In this document: in pieces, positions 55,674 through 63,407 of the stretch | How the letters are laid out: every line of letters begins with the position of its first letter | How positions within the stretch are numbered: the first letter of the stretch is position 1 | Origin: Sphingomonadales bacterium UBA2369 | GTDB taxonomy: Bacteria; Pseudomonadota; Alphaproteobacteria; Sphingomonadales; Sphingomonadaceae | Direction: 5' to 3' | Length of the DNA: 64,000 nt | Assembly: GCA_002344055.1 (NCBI GenBank) | Contig: DDTH01000006.1 | Location: 124,001 to 188,000, forward strand | Notes under the pieces: generated by a model | What the model was told of the DNA's origin: nothing | The model's database searches: none | The model's input: only the letters and a program-made list of their open reading frames with translations | Made by a program: the position numbers and the translations under genes

Positions 55674-56425
55674 CGGGCCAGCCAGCCGCCGTCGACGGCG
55701 AGAATATGGCCCTGCACATAGTCCGAAGCGGACGAGGCGAGGAACACGGCCGCCCCGCCGAGGTCGCTCGGCGCTCCCCAGCGCCCGGCCGGAATGCGCT
55801 CCATGATCTGCCGGTTGCGCGTTTCGTCTGCCTGCAGCGCGGCGGTGTTGTTGGTGGCGATATAGCCGGGCGCGATCGCATTCACGTTCACGCCCCTGGC
55901 CGCCCATTCGTTGGCGAGCAGCTTCGTCAGGCCCGCCACGCCCGATTTTGACGCGGTGTAGCTCGGCACGCGGATACCGCCCTGGAAGCTCAGCATCGAG
56001 GCGATGTTGATGATCTTGCCCGATCCCCGCGCGATCATGTGGCGACCGGCGGCCTGGCACAGGAAGAACAGCGATTTGAGGTTGGTGTCGATCACCGCGT
56101 CCCAATCCTCTTCGCTGAAATCAACCGCGTCGGCGCGGCGGATGGTGCCGGCATTGTTGACCAGAATATCGACGCGGCCCAGTTCGGCAATCGTCTGATC
56201 GACGATCGCCTGCACCGGCTCGATAGTGGCAAGATCGGCGGCGATCAAAGCGGCCCGGCGCCCCGCCCCGCGGACCAAAGCGGCGGTCTCGTCGGCGATC
56301 GAGCGGCCGACGAGCGCGATGTCCGCGCCCGCTTCGGCCAGCGCTACGGCGATGCCCTGGCCGATGCCGGTATTGGCGCCGGTCACGATCGCGACTTTGC
56401 CGGAAAGATCGAAGATATTGGTCAT
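55670..56425 (-). CDS. kduD: 2-deoxy-D-gluconate 3-dehydrogenase / DKII reductase (SDR family)
   Basis: 251 residues, the KduD length. NAD-binding TGANTGIGQGIAVAL, NNAGTIRR, catalytic Ser in NIASML, and Y-x3-K in SYTASKSG. The pattern NNAGTIRRADAVDFSE and GIRVPSYTASK is characteristic of KduD. It reduces 2,5-diketo-3-deoxygluconate (DKII) to KDG, joining the unsaturated-uronate branch to the main route. The start overlaps the uxaC stop (ATGA). Confidence 0.93.
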   Translation of the reverse strand: MTNIFDLSGKVAIVTGANTGIGQGIAVALAEAGADIALVGRSIADETAALVRGAGRRAALIAADLATIEPVQAIVDQTIAELGRVDILVNNAGTIRRADAVDFSEEDWDAVIDTNLKSLFFLCQAAGRHMIARGSGKIINIASMLSFQGGIRVPSYTASKSGVAGLTKLLANEWAARGVNVNAIAPGYIATNNTAALQADETRNRQIMERIPAGRWGAPSDLGGAAVFLASSASDYVQGHILAVDGGWLAR

Positions 56426-57861
56426 GCTGCTGCCTCGGCTTTGGCTCCATCCAGCCGATAGGCGCGGCGGACAAGCCCATAGGTCAAATCACGCGCCACT
56501 TCGTGCGCGTCATCCTCGCCCAGCCGGTGCTCGGCGACCAGCCTGGCGAGGAAGGCACAATCCACCCGGCGGGCGACGTCGTGCCGCGCCGGGATCGACA
56601 GAAAGGCCCGCGTGTCGTCGTTGAAGCCGACACTATTGTAGAAGCCCGCCGTCTCCGTGGTCATCTCGCGGAAGCGGCGCATGCCTTCCGGGCTGTCGTG
56701 AAACCACCAGGCCGGCCCGAGCTTCAGGCACGGATAATGGCCGGCGAGCGGCGCGAGTTCGCGGGCATAGGCGCTCTCGTCGAGGGTGAAGAGAATGATC
56801 GACAGGCTCGGCTCGTTGCCGAAGCGGTCGAGCAGGGGCTTCAATGCGCGGACATAATCGGTGCGGCTCGGCACGTCGGCGCCCTTGTCCCGGCCATAGG
56901 CGCCGTGCAGCCAGCGATTGTGGTTGCGCAGCGCTCCGGGATGAATCTGCATCACCATCCCGTCCTCGATGCTGAGCGCCGCCATTTCGGTCAGCATCTG
57001 GGCGCGGAACAGTTCCGCATCGTCCGGCGACCAACTGTCGCCGACGATCCGGGCGAACAGGGCTTCCTTCTCGGCCTGCGGGAGATCGGCGGTCAGCGCG
57101 GTCGGATGGCCATGATCGGTCGCGGTCGCCCCGGCAGCCCGGAAATCGGCCCGGCGCTTGCGGTGCGCGGCCATATAGCCGGACCAGCGCATCACATCCT
57201 CGCCGGTCAGGTCGCCGAAGCGGGACAGCGCCGCGGCGAATTCCTCATGCTCCGGATCGATCACCGCGTCGGGACGGTAGGTGGTCACAACCCGTCCGCT
57301 CCAGCCGCTGCGCCGGATCGCGGCGTGATGGTTCAGCTCTTCGTGTGCGCCCTCGGTGGTCGCGAGAAGTTCGATATTAAACCGGTCGAACAAAGCGCGC
57401 GGGCGGAATGCGGGCGTCGCCAGCTTCTCGGTGATCGCATCGAAATAGAGATCGGCCGTCGCGGCCTCGAGCGCGACGTCGATGCCGAATACATCGGCGA
57501 ACACATGGTCGAGCCACATACGCGAGGGCGTGCCGCGAAAGAGATAATAATGATCAGCGAACAGCCGCCACGCGGCGCGCGGATCGGCCTTGCTCGGCCC
57601 CTTCCTGCTCGCCACGCCGAGCGCTTCGAGCGACACGCCCTGCGAATAGAGCATGCGGAACAGATAATGATCCGGCGCGAGCAGCAGCTCGGCCGGATTG
57701 GTCCAGGGCGCATCGGTCGCGAACCAGGCCGGATCGGTATGGCCGTGCGGGCTGACGATCGGCAAATCCTGCACGCCTGCATAGAGGGCGCGGGCGATGC
57801 TCCTCGTCCCAGGGTCCGCCGGCAGCAACCGGTCGGGGTCAGGAAAGAGCGGGCTCGGCAT
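56422..57861 (-). CDS. uxaC: Glucuronate (uronate) isomerase
   Basis: 479 residues from ATG 57861, five bases after the dhuI stop; an upstream in-frame ATG at 57876 would overlap dhuI and begin MRGRAMPS. Family motifs are HGHTDPAWF near residue 40 and a late WWFHDSPEGMRRF. It converts D-galacturonate to tagaturonate and D-glucuronate to fructuronate in the cytoplasm. It sits between the DK isomerase and KduD in the operon, showing that saturated and unsaturated uronates are handled together. Confidence 0.95.
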   Translation of the reverse strand: MPSPLFPDPDRLLPADPGTRSIARALYAGVQDLPIVSPHGHTDPAWFATDAPWTNPAELLLAPDHYLFRMLYSQGVSLEALGVASRKGPSKADPRAAWRLFADHYYLFRGTPSRMWLDHVFADVFGIDVALEAATADLYFDAITEKLATPAFRPRALFDRFNIELLATTEGAHEELNHHAAIRRSGWSGRVVTTYRPDAVIDPEHEEFAAALSRFGDLTGEDVMRWSGYMAAHRKRRADFRAAGATATDHGHPTALTADLPQAEKEALFARIVGDSWSPDDAELFRAQMLTEMAALSIEDGMVMQIHPGALRNHNRWLHGAYGRDKGADVPSRTDYVRALKPLLDRFGNEPSLSIILFTLDESAYARELAPLAGHYPCLKLGPAWWFHDSPEGMRRFREMTTETAGFYNSVGFNDDTRAFLSIPARHDVARRVDCAFLARLVAEHRLGEDDAHEVARDLTYGLVRRAYRLDGAKAEAAA

Positions 57862-57865
57862 GGCC

Positions 57866-58516
57866 CTACCGCGCATCGGCTCCCGTCAGGCCGCGCAGAT
57901 AGGCGCTGATCGCCTCGTCCTGCGCATTGGCGTAAAAATGTTCGGCGAACTTCTCGCCCGCGATCGCCGCCTTCAGCAGGTCTTGGTCGATGGTCTTCAG
58001 GACGGTCAGCATGTCGTGGCAGGTCGCGGCCTTGAGGTCCTTCAGGATGCCGCGATTCTTGCGCATGATCTCGGCGCGCTCCTTCGGATAGCCGAGGCCC
58101 CGCTCGCCATCGAACAGCTTGCGGTAACAATCCTGCAGATTGAGTTCGGCCGCCCAGCCGAAGCCCTTGGCATAAGGCATGGAAATGGCATTGCCGTCAT
58201 TGATCTGGCCGAACAGGAAAGCGTCGGTCGGATCGATCACCAGCCCGCAGAACACGCCCGGCATGGCGTTGCAGGCGAGCATCGAGCCCATGCCGGTGCC
58301 GCAGCCGGTCACCACGAAATCCGCCGCCTTGGAATTCAGCAAGATACCCGCGAGCAGGCCGTTCATCACATAGGTGAGCGACGCCTGATCGTCCGGCCCG
58401 TACATGCCGTAATTGAAGACCTGATGCCCCAGCGGCTCGGCGACGGCGGTCAGCGCGTCGTGAATGACGCCGTTCTTCGCGGCCTGGCTGTTCTCGGTAA
58501 TCAGGGCGATCTTCAT
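57866..58516 (-). CDS. RpiB/LacAB-family isomerase, probable DhuI-type DK isomerase
   Basis: 216 residues from ATG 58516, preceded by GGAGAGAA; a longer frame exists but lacks an SD. RpiB-fold features: KIALITENSQAAKN, and the phosphosugar-loop-like GCGTGMGSMLACNAMPG. Streptococcal DhuI, an RpiB-fold enzyme, isomerises 4-deoxy-5-hexosulose uronate (DKI) to DKII. A kduI gene is absent here and kduD is present, so this protein most likely fills that step. It is longer than housekeeping RpiB (~150), with a C-terminal extension of ~60 residues. First gene of its operon, under operator c. Confidence 0.8.
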   Translation of the reverse strand: MKIALITENSQAAKNGVIHDALTAVAEPLGHQVFNYGMYGPDDQASLTYVMNGLLAGILLNSKAADFVVTGCGTGMGSMLACNAMPGVFCGLVIDPTDAFLFGQINDGNAISMPYAKGFGWAAELNLQDCYRKLFDGERGLGYPKERAEIMRKNRGILKDLKAATCHDMLTVLKTIDQDLLKAAIAGEKFAEHFYANAQDEAISAYLRGLTGADAR

Positions 58517-58580
58517 GTCTTCTCTCCAGACTGCCGGCTGCATCGCGCCGACAGGATTGCATCTATGGCATTGCTTTCAT

Positions 58581-58595
58581 GGTAACCGGTGTCAT
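58581..58595 (-). promoter_or_regulatory. LacI-type operator c (dhuI-uxaC-kduD-kdgK operon)
   Basis: GGTAACCGGTGTCAT on the plus strand (ATGACACCGGTTACC on the minus strand), identical in 15 of 15 bases to operator d. On the minus strand it lies partly between TTGCTC and TACCAT hexamers separated by 17 bases, and about 65 bases before the dhuI start. Confidence 0.8.
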
Positions 58596-58666
58596 CATCG
58601 TGAGCAAGGGTCAGCGTGCCGACCGTTGTCGAGGCGTGGGCCTGATACGATAGAAGCCGGAAGCCG

Positions 58667-59695
58667 TCAGCCGGCAGGCGGCGCGACGGATGAACGGCGG
58701 ATCAGGGAGGAGATGAACAGGCTCGGCTCCGGCGTCTCGGCTTCCCTTTTTTCGCCCCCGACCAGTTTGAACGCTGCCGCTCGCGCCATGCTCACGATCG
58801 GCCAACGCACTGTGGTCAGCGGCGGCCAGATGTGGGCGGCGATCGGCGTGTCGTCGAAGCCGATCACGGAAAGATCGGCCGGCACGTCGATCCCGCGACT
58901 GCGCGCGGCGTGGACGACGCCGGCGGCCATCTCGTCATTGCTGGCGAAAATGGCGGTGGGGCGCGGGCTGAGATCGAGCAGTTTGCTGGCGGCGGCGACC
59001 CCGGTCTCGAAGGTGTAGTTTCCGGTCGCAATCAGGCTGCGTGGGAGTTTGATGTCGGCCTCGCGCAACGCATCCTCGAAGCCCAGGCGGCGCTCCTGCG
59101 CGGAGCGGAACCCGCCGGGGCCTTCGACCAGCCCGATCAGCTTGTGGCCCTGTCCGACCAGATAGGACACCGCCTCACGCACCGCCTCACGATCGTTGGA
59201 AGCGACCATATGGTCAGGGTCATCGAGCTCGGCCGAACCCATGCGGACATATTTGCAGTCGAGTTCCTCGCAGAGTCGGGCGAGCTCGTCATTCTCGCTG
59301 ATCGGCGGCAGGAGGACGACGCCATAGAGACGCTGTTGTTCGAGAAAATGGCGAACATCGTCGAGCATCGCAGACGAATTGCGGTCGACCGGACGGATCA
59401 CCATCGCGAATTCGGTACCGTGCAGCGCCTCGAGAATGCCCTGCTGCACATTCAGCACCATCTGCGCATTGGGATTGTCGTGAATCAGGCCGATTAGGAA
59501 GTTGCGGCGCAGCGCCAGTGCGCGCGCCTGCGGATTCGGCACGTAGCCGAGGTCGCGTATGACTTTCTCGACCTTCTCGCGTGTGTCCTGATGCAAAAGC
59601 GGCGAGCGGTTGATGACGCGGCTGACGGTCTTCTTCGAGACGCCGGCGACCCGGGCAACGTCATTGATGGTTGGCTTGGCGCCGCGTGCGTTCAT
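58667..59695 (-). CDS. LacI-family repressor of the pectin/uronate regulon
   Basis: 342 residues from ATG 59695, which gives the standard N-terminal HTH (TINDVARVAGVSKKTVSRVI, residues ~9-28) and hinge (YVPNPQARALA). A PBP-like effector domain follows with IGLIHDNPNAQ, ASNDEMAAG and VIGFDD. It stands between the two uronate operons, and five copies of its probable operator surround it. By analogy with LacI-type uronate repressors the inducer may be a pathway intermediate such as KDG (inference). It has no operator-like site of its own in the 115-base gap before it except operator d. Confidence 0.93.
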   Translation of the reverse strand: MNARGAKPTINDVARVAGVSKKTVSRVINRSPLLHQDTREKVEKVIRDLGYVPNPQARALALRRNFLIGLIHDNPNAQMVLNVQQGILEALHGTEFAMVIRPVDRNSSAMLDDVRHFLEQQRLYGVVLLPPISENDELARLCEELDCKYVRMGSAELDDPDHMVASNDREAVREAVSYLVGQGHKLIGLVEGPGGFRSAQERRLGFEDALREADIKLPRSLIATGNYTFETGVAAASKLLDLSPRPTAIFASNDEMAAGVVHAARSRGIDVPADLSVIGFDDTPIAAHIWPPLTTVRWPIVSMARAAAFKLVGGEKREAETPEPSLFISSLIRRSSVAPPAG

Positions 59696-59794
59696 CACTC
59701 GTCTTTCTATTCGCGTTGCGCGCGGCGCGATAGCCGCCTCCCGAGCGTCGATCAAATCCACGGTGCCTGTTGCCGGATCGTGCCCCGATCGCTT

Positions 59795-59809
59795 ATGACA
59801 CCGGTTACC
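59795..59809 (+). promoter_or_regulatory. LacI-type operator d (uxaA operon)
   Basis: ATGACACCGGTTACC, two bases before the annotated uxaA start. A TATGAT hexamer follows at 59811-59816. If it is the -10, the mRNA begins inside the annotated gene and translation would start later, at GTG 59857 in frame. Confidence 0.8.
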
Positions 59810-59811
59810 GT

Positions 59812-61329
59812 ATGATGCACCCGAATACCAGAGACGAGCAGACAGATGCCCCGGCGGTGCTTCACCTGCATGCGCGCGACAATGTCGCGATCGCGCTGAC
59901 CGCGCTCGAACCGGGCATGGAAGTGGCGGCAGGCGGGCGGCGGGTGACCGTGCGCCAGCCGATCCCACGCGGCCACAAGCTGGCGCTCGAACCGATTGCT
60001 CCGGACGGCGACGTCCGCAAGTTCGGCTGGCCGATCGGGCGGGCTACGCGGGCGATCGACGCGGGCTGCCACGTCCACACGGTCAATCTCGCCACCGCCC
60101 TGGGCGGCGTGACGCGCTACCTTTATACCCCCCTCGCCGGCACGCCGCTGCCGTATGACGAAACCACCCGTTTCCTGGGCTATCGGCGTGGCGACGGCCG
60201 GGTGGGGACACGCAACGAGATCTGGGTGATCCCGACCGTCGGCTGCGTCGCGCGCACGGCGGAGAAGATCGCGGCGATCGCCCACGCCAGGCACCGACAC
60301 GTGGTGGACGGCGTGTTCGCCTTCCACCACCCGCATGGCTGCTCGCAGCTGGGCGACGATCTGGCCGGCACTCGCGCTTTGCTTGCCGCGCTGGCCTGCA
60401 ATCCCAATGCCGGCGGCGTGCTGCTGGTCGGGCTGGGCTGCGAATCGAACCAACTCGACGCGCTGATGGCGGAAATCCCGGCACCGCTGCGCGCCCGCGT
60501 CCGTACCCTGCACGCGCAGGCGGAAGCAGATGAGATCGAAGCCGGGCTGGCCGCCGTCGATGGTCTCGCAGCGGTGGCGGCACTGGCCAGGCGCGAACCC
60601 GCGCCGCTGTCCGATCTCGTGCTCGGCCTGAAATGCGGCGGCTCGGACGGCTTTTCCGGTCTTACCGCAAACCCGCTTGTCGGGCGGATGTGCGACCGCG
60701 TCGTTGGCGCGGGCGGCACCGCCTTGCTGACCGAGATTCCGGAAATCTTCGGGGCCGAGCATCTGCTGATGGCGCGGACGCGCGATCATGCCGTGTTCGA
60801 TGCGCTTGTCGGCGTCGTCAACGACTTCAAACGCTATTTCCTCAGCCAGGGCCAGCCGGTGTCCGAGAACCCCTCTCCGGGCAATCTGGATGGCGGCATC
60901 ACGACGCTGGAGGAAAAGTCGCTCGGCGCGGTGCAGAAAGCGGGGCAGGCGCCGGTGGCGGGCGTGTTGCGCTATGGCGAGCGGGTCCGGATCAAGGGAC
61001 TCAATCTGCTCGAGGCACCGGGCAACGATGCCGTCTCCTCCACCGCCCTGGCCGCCGCCGGGGCGACGATGATCCTCTTCACTACCGGCCGGGGCACGCC
61101 ACTCGGCTTCCCCGTGCCGACAGTGAAGATCGCCTCCAACAGCGCGCTTGCCGCGCGCAAGAGCGGCTGGATCGATTTCGATGCTGGCGCGGTGCTCACC
61201 CAGGGGTTCGACGCGGTGGCGGACGATCTGCTGGCGCGCATCGTATCGATCGCATCGGGCGAAGCGACGGCGGCCGAGCGCGCCGGCGAGCGGGAGATCG
61301 CCATCTGGAAGCGGGGCGTTACTTTGTGA
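59812..61329 (+). CDS. uxaA: Altronate dehydratase (UxaA type, SAF plus catalytic domain)
   Basis: 505 residues from ATG 59812; starts at 59815 or GTG 59857 are possible, the last giving the best match to the usual family N-terminus (VLHLHARDNVAIAL). An N-terminal SAF domain (~15-100) is followed by the catalytic part: GTRNEIWV, HPHGCSQ, GLGCESNQ, GLKCGGSDGFSG and SPSPGN-like ENPSPGNLDGG. Iron-dependent, it dehydrates altronate to KDG. The next gene overlaps its stop (GTGA). Confidence 0.94.
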   Translation: MMHPNTRDEQTDAPAVLHLHARDNVAIALTALEPGMEVAAGGRRVTVRQPIPRGHKLALEPIAPDGDVRKFGWPIGRATRAIDAGCHVHTVNLATALGGVTRYLYTPLAGTPLPYDETTRFLGYRRGDGRVGTRNEIWVIPTVGCVARTAEKIAAIAHARHRHVVDGVFAFHHPHGCSQLGDDLAGTRALLAALACNPNAGGVLLVGLGCESNQLDALMAEIPAPLRARVRTLHAQAEADEIEAGLAAVDGLAAVAALARREPAPLSDLVLGLKCGGSDGFSGLTANPLVGRMCDRVVGAGGTALLTEIPEIFGAEHLLMARTRDHAVFDALVGVVNDFKRYFLSQGQPVSENPSPGNLDGGITTLEEKSLGAVQKAGQAPVAGVLRYGERVRIKGLNLLEAPGNDAVSSTALAAAGATMILFTTGRGTPLGFPVPTVKIASNSALAARKSGWIDFDAGAVLTQGFDAVADDLLARIVSIASGEATAAERAGEREIAIWKRGVTL

Positions 61330-62711
61330 CCCACGCTCCCGGCATCGTCCATTTCGGGCCGGGCGCTTTCCACCGTGCGCACCAGGGCGACTTCATCGAC
61401 CGGCTGCTGCGGGACGATCCGCGCTGGGGGATAGCCGCAGCTTCGCTTCGATCGGCCGGCACGGTCGAGAAATTGAAGCGTCAGAACGGGCGCTACACGC
61501 TCGCCATCCTCGACGAGCAACCCGCCTATCGCACGCTGCACGCGCACCGCGAATGGTTCGGCCCCGAAGAAAGCGTGGGCCTGCGCGCCCGCCTGCGCCA
61601 TCCCGCGACCCGCCTCGTCACCGCGACGGTGACCGAGAAAGGCCATTGCCTCGCCGCCGACGGCACGCTGGACTTCGGCCATCCCGACATTCTCCACGAC
61701 CTTGCCGCGCCGAACCAGCCACACAGCCTGATTGGCTGGTTGGCGCTTGCCCTGGCCGACCGGCACGCGGACCGCGAGCCGCCATTCGCCACCATCACCT
61801 GCGACAATATGGCATCGAACGGACGCAAGCTGGCGGCCGCCGTCACCGCCTTCGCGCAACGGATCGACGCCGATCTGGCCCGCTGGATCGAAGGCGAGGC
61901 CCGCTTTCCGGATACGATGGTGGATGCAATCACGCCCGCCACAACCGATGATCTGCGCGCCCGGGTCGCGGCGGCCACGGGGTGGCGGGATGCGGCGCCG
62001 GTTTGCCGGGAAAGCTATGCCGCCTGGGTAATCGAAGATGTGCTGCCGGGGGACGGCCCCGATCTGGCGGCGGCGGGTGCGATCCTCACCAGCAACGTCG
62101 CGGCCTGGGAGCAGGCCAAGCTACGGCTGCTGAACGGCGCCCATTCGACCCTGGCTTATGCCGGCCTGATGGGCGGACACGAGACGGTCGCGGCGGCTAT
62201 GGACGATCCGGTACTCGCTGCCTTCGTGGAACGGATGATGCGCGAAGATATTGCCGCGACACTGACCTCCGCCGCGCCCGAACCACAGAGGTATATAGAG
62301 GAGTTGCTCCAGCGCTTCCGCAATCCTGCAATCGGCCACAAGCTGTCGCAGATCGCCTGGGATGGATCGCAGAAGCTGCCCTACCGGCTGCTGGATACGC
62401 TCACCGATCTCCGCCGTTCCGGCCGGCCGATCCATCGTATCGCGCTGGCGATTGCCGCCTGGATGGCCTTCATCCGGCGGCAGGCGCAAGCGGGCGCCCC
62501 GATCGTCGATCCGCTCGCGGAAGCGCTGACCACGGCCGGCCGCGGGGCCGATCCGGCGCGGGCGCTGCTGGAGATGACCGCCATCTTCCCGCCCGGCCTG
62601 GCTAGTGATGCTCTCGTCCGCGGCGCCATTCTCGACGCCATCGACCGGATCGACAATATCGGCGTGCACACGGCGCTCGCCGCCACGATGGAGGAGGCCC
62701 AATTTGCCTGA
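61326..62711 (+). CDS. Mannitol dehydrogenase family uronate reductase (fructuronate/tagaturonate reductase)
   Basis: 461 residues; GTG start at 61326 overlaps the uxaA stop. The N-terminus THAPGIVHFGPGAFHRAHQG and later CDNMASNG and NGAHSTLAYAGLM are those of the polyol-specific long-chain dehydrogenases that include UxuB and UxaB. It reduces fructuronate to mannonate or tagaturonate to altronate using NADH. Since uxaA but not uxuA is next to it, altronate is the expected product (inference), though sequence style resembles UxuB/mannitol dehydrogenase. Confidence 0.9.
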   Translation: MTHAPGIVHFGPGAFHRAHQGDFIDRLLRDDPRWGIAAASLRSAGTVEKLKRQNGRYTLAILDEQPAYRTLHAHREWFGPEESVGLRARLRHPATRLVTATVTEKGHCLAADGTLDFGHPDILHDLAAPNQPHSLIGWLALALADRHADREPPFATITCDNMASNGRKLAAAVTAFAQRIDADLARWIEGEARFPDTMVDAITPATTDDLRARVAAATGWRDAAPVCRESYAAWVIEDVLPGDGPDLAAAGAILTSNVAAWEQAKLRLLNGAHSTLAYAGLMGGHETVAAAMDDPVLAAFVERMMREDIAATLTSAAPEPQRYIEELLQRFRNPAIGHKLSQIAWDGSQKLPYRLLDTLTDLRRSGRPIHRIALAIAAWMAFIRRQAQAGAPIVDPLAEALTTAGRGADPARALLEMTAIFPPGLASDALVRGAILDAIDRIDNIGVHTALAATMEEAQFA

Positions 62712-63324
62712 TCTCGACGAGATCCTCGACGCAGCACCCGTCATTCCCGTGCTGGTCATGGACGACGCCCGTACCGCCCTGCCGGTCGCACGGGCGCTGG
62801 TGGCGGGCGGACTGCCGGTGCTCGAAGTGACCCTGCGCACGCCGGCGGCGCTCGCAATCATCCGCGCGATGCGCGAAGTGCCCGGCGCGATCGTCGGTGC
62901 CGGCACGGTGCTCGATCCGGCCATGCTCGACGCGGCGATCGATGCAGGCGCGCAATTCGCCGTGAGTCCCGGCCTGACCGATTCGCTCGCCCGCGCCGCC
63001 GCGACCGCGCCCATTCCCCTGCTCCCAGGCGTCGCCACGGCGAGCGAGGTGATGCGCGCGCGCGACCACGGCTTCTCGCGGCTGAAATTCTTCCCGGCGA
63101 CCGCATCGGGCGGCCTGCCCGCGGTGAAGGCATTCGCCTCCGTCTTCGGCGGCCTGCGCTTTTGTCCGACCGGCGGGATCACGCAGGACAATGCGCCCGA
63201 CTGGCTGGCCATTCCAGCGGTCGCCTGCATCGGCGGCACGTGGCTCGTCCCGCCGTGCGACTCACCCGATCCGGCAGCGATCGAACAGCGCGCCCGCGCC
63301 GCTGCGGCCCTCAAAAAGGACTGA
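62704..63324 (+). CDS. eda: KDPG aldolase
   Basis: 206 residues. The start is TTG at 62704, supported by GAGGAGG at 62691-62697 with 6-base spacing, overlapping the previous gene by 8 bases. Motifs: LEVTLRT (catalytic Glu), GAGTVLD, SPGLTD, RLKFFPA (Schiff-base Lys) and PTGGI. Splits KDPG to pyruvate and glyceraldehyde-3-phosphate, ending the pathway. Third gene of the plus-strand operon. Confidence 0.94.
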   Translation: MPDLDEILDAAPVIPVLVMDDARTALPVARALVAGGLPVLEVTLRTPAALAIIRAMREVPGAIVGAGTVLDPAMLDAAIDAGAQFAVSPGLTDSLARAAATAPIPLLPGVATASEVMRARDHGFSRLKFFPATASGGLPAVKAFASVFGGLRFCPTGGITQDNAPDWLAIPAVACIGGTWLVPPCDSPDPAAIEQRARAAAALKKD

Positions 63325-63357
63325 GAAAGCACCTTTGACATCATTCTGCATTTGCGA

Positions 63358-63372
63358 ATGACACCGGTTTCC
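63358..63372 (+). promoter_or_regulatory. LacI-type operator e (hydratase)
   Basis: ATGACACCGGTTTCC, one base different from operators c and d. It lies in the gap after eda, where TTGACA (63335-63340) or TTGCGA (63352-63357) could serve as -35, so the last gene has its own regulated promoter. Confidence 0.75.
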
Positions 63373-63407
63373 GCTAGCAGGCAAGAAACAAGAAGCGAGA
63401 GTGGTGC

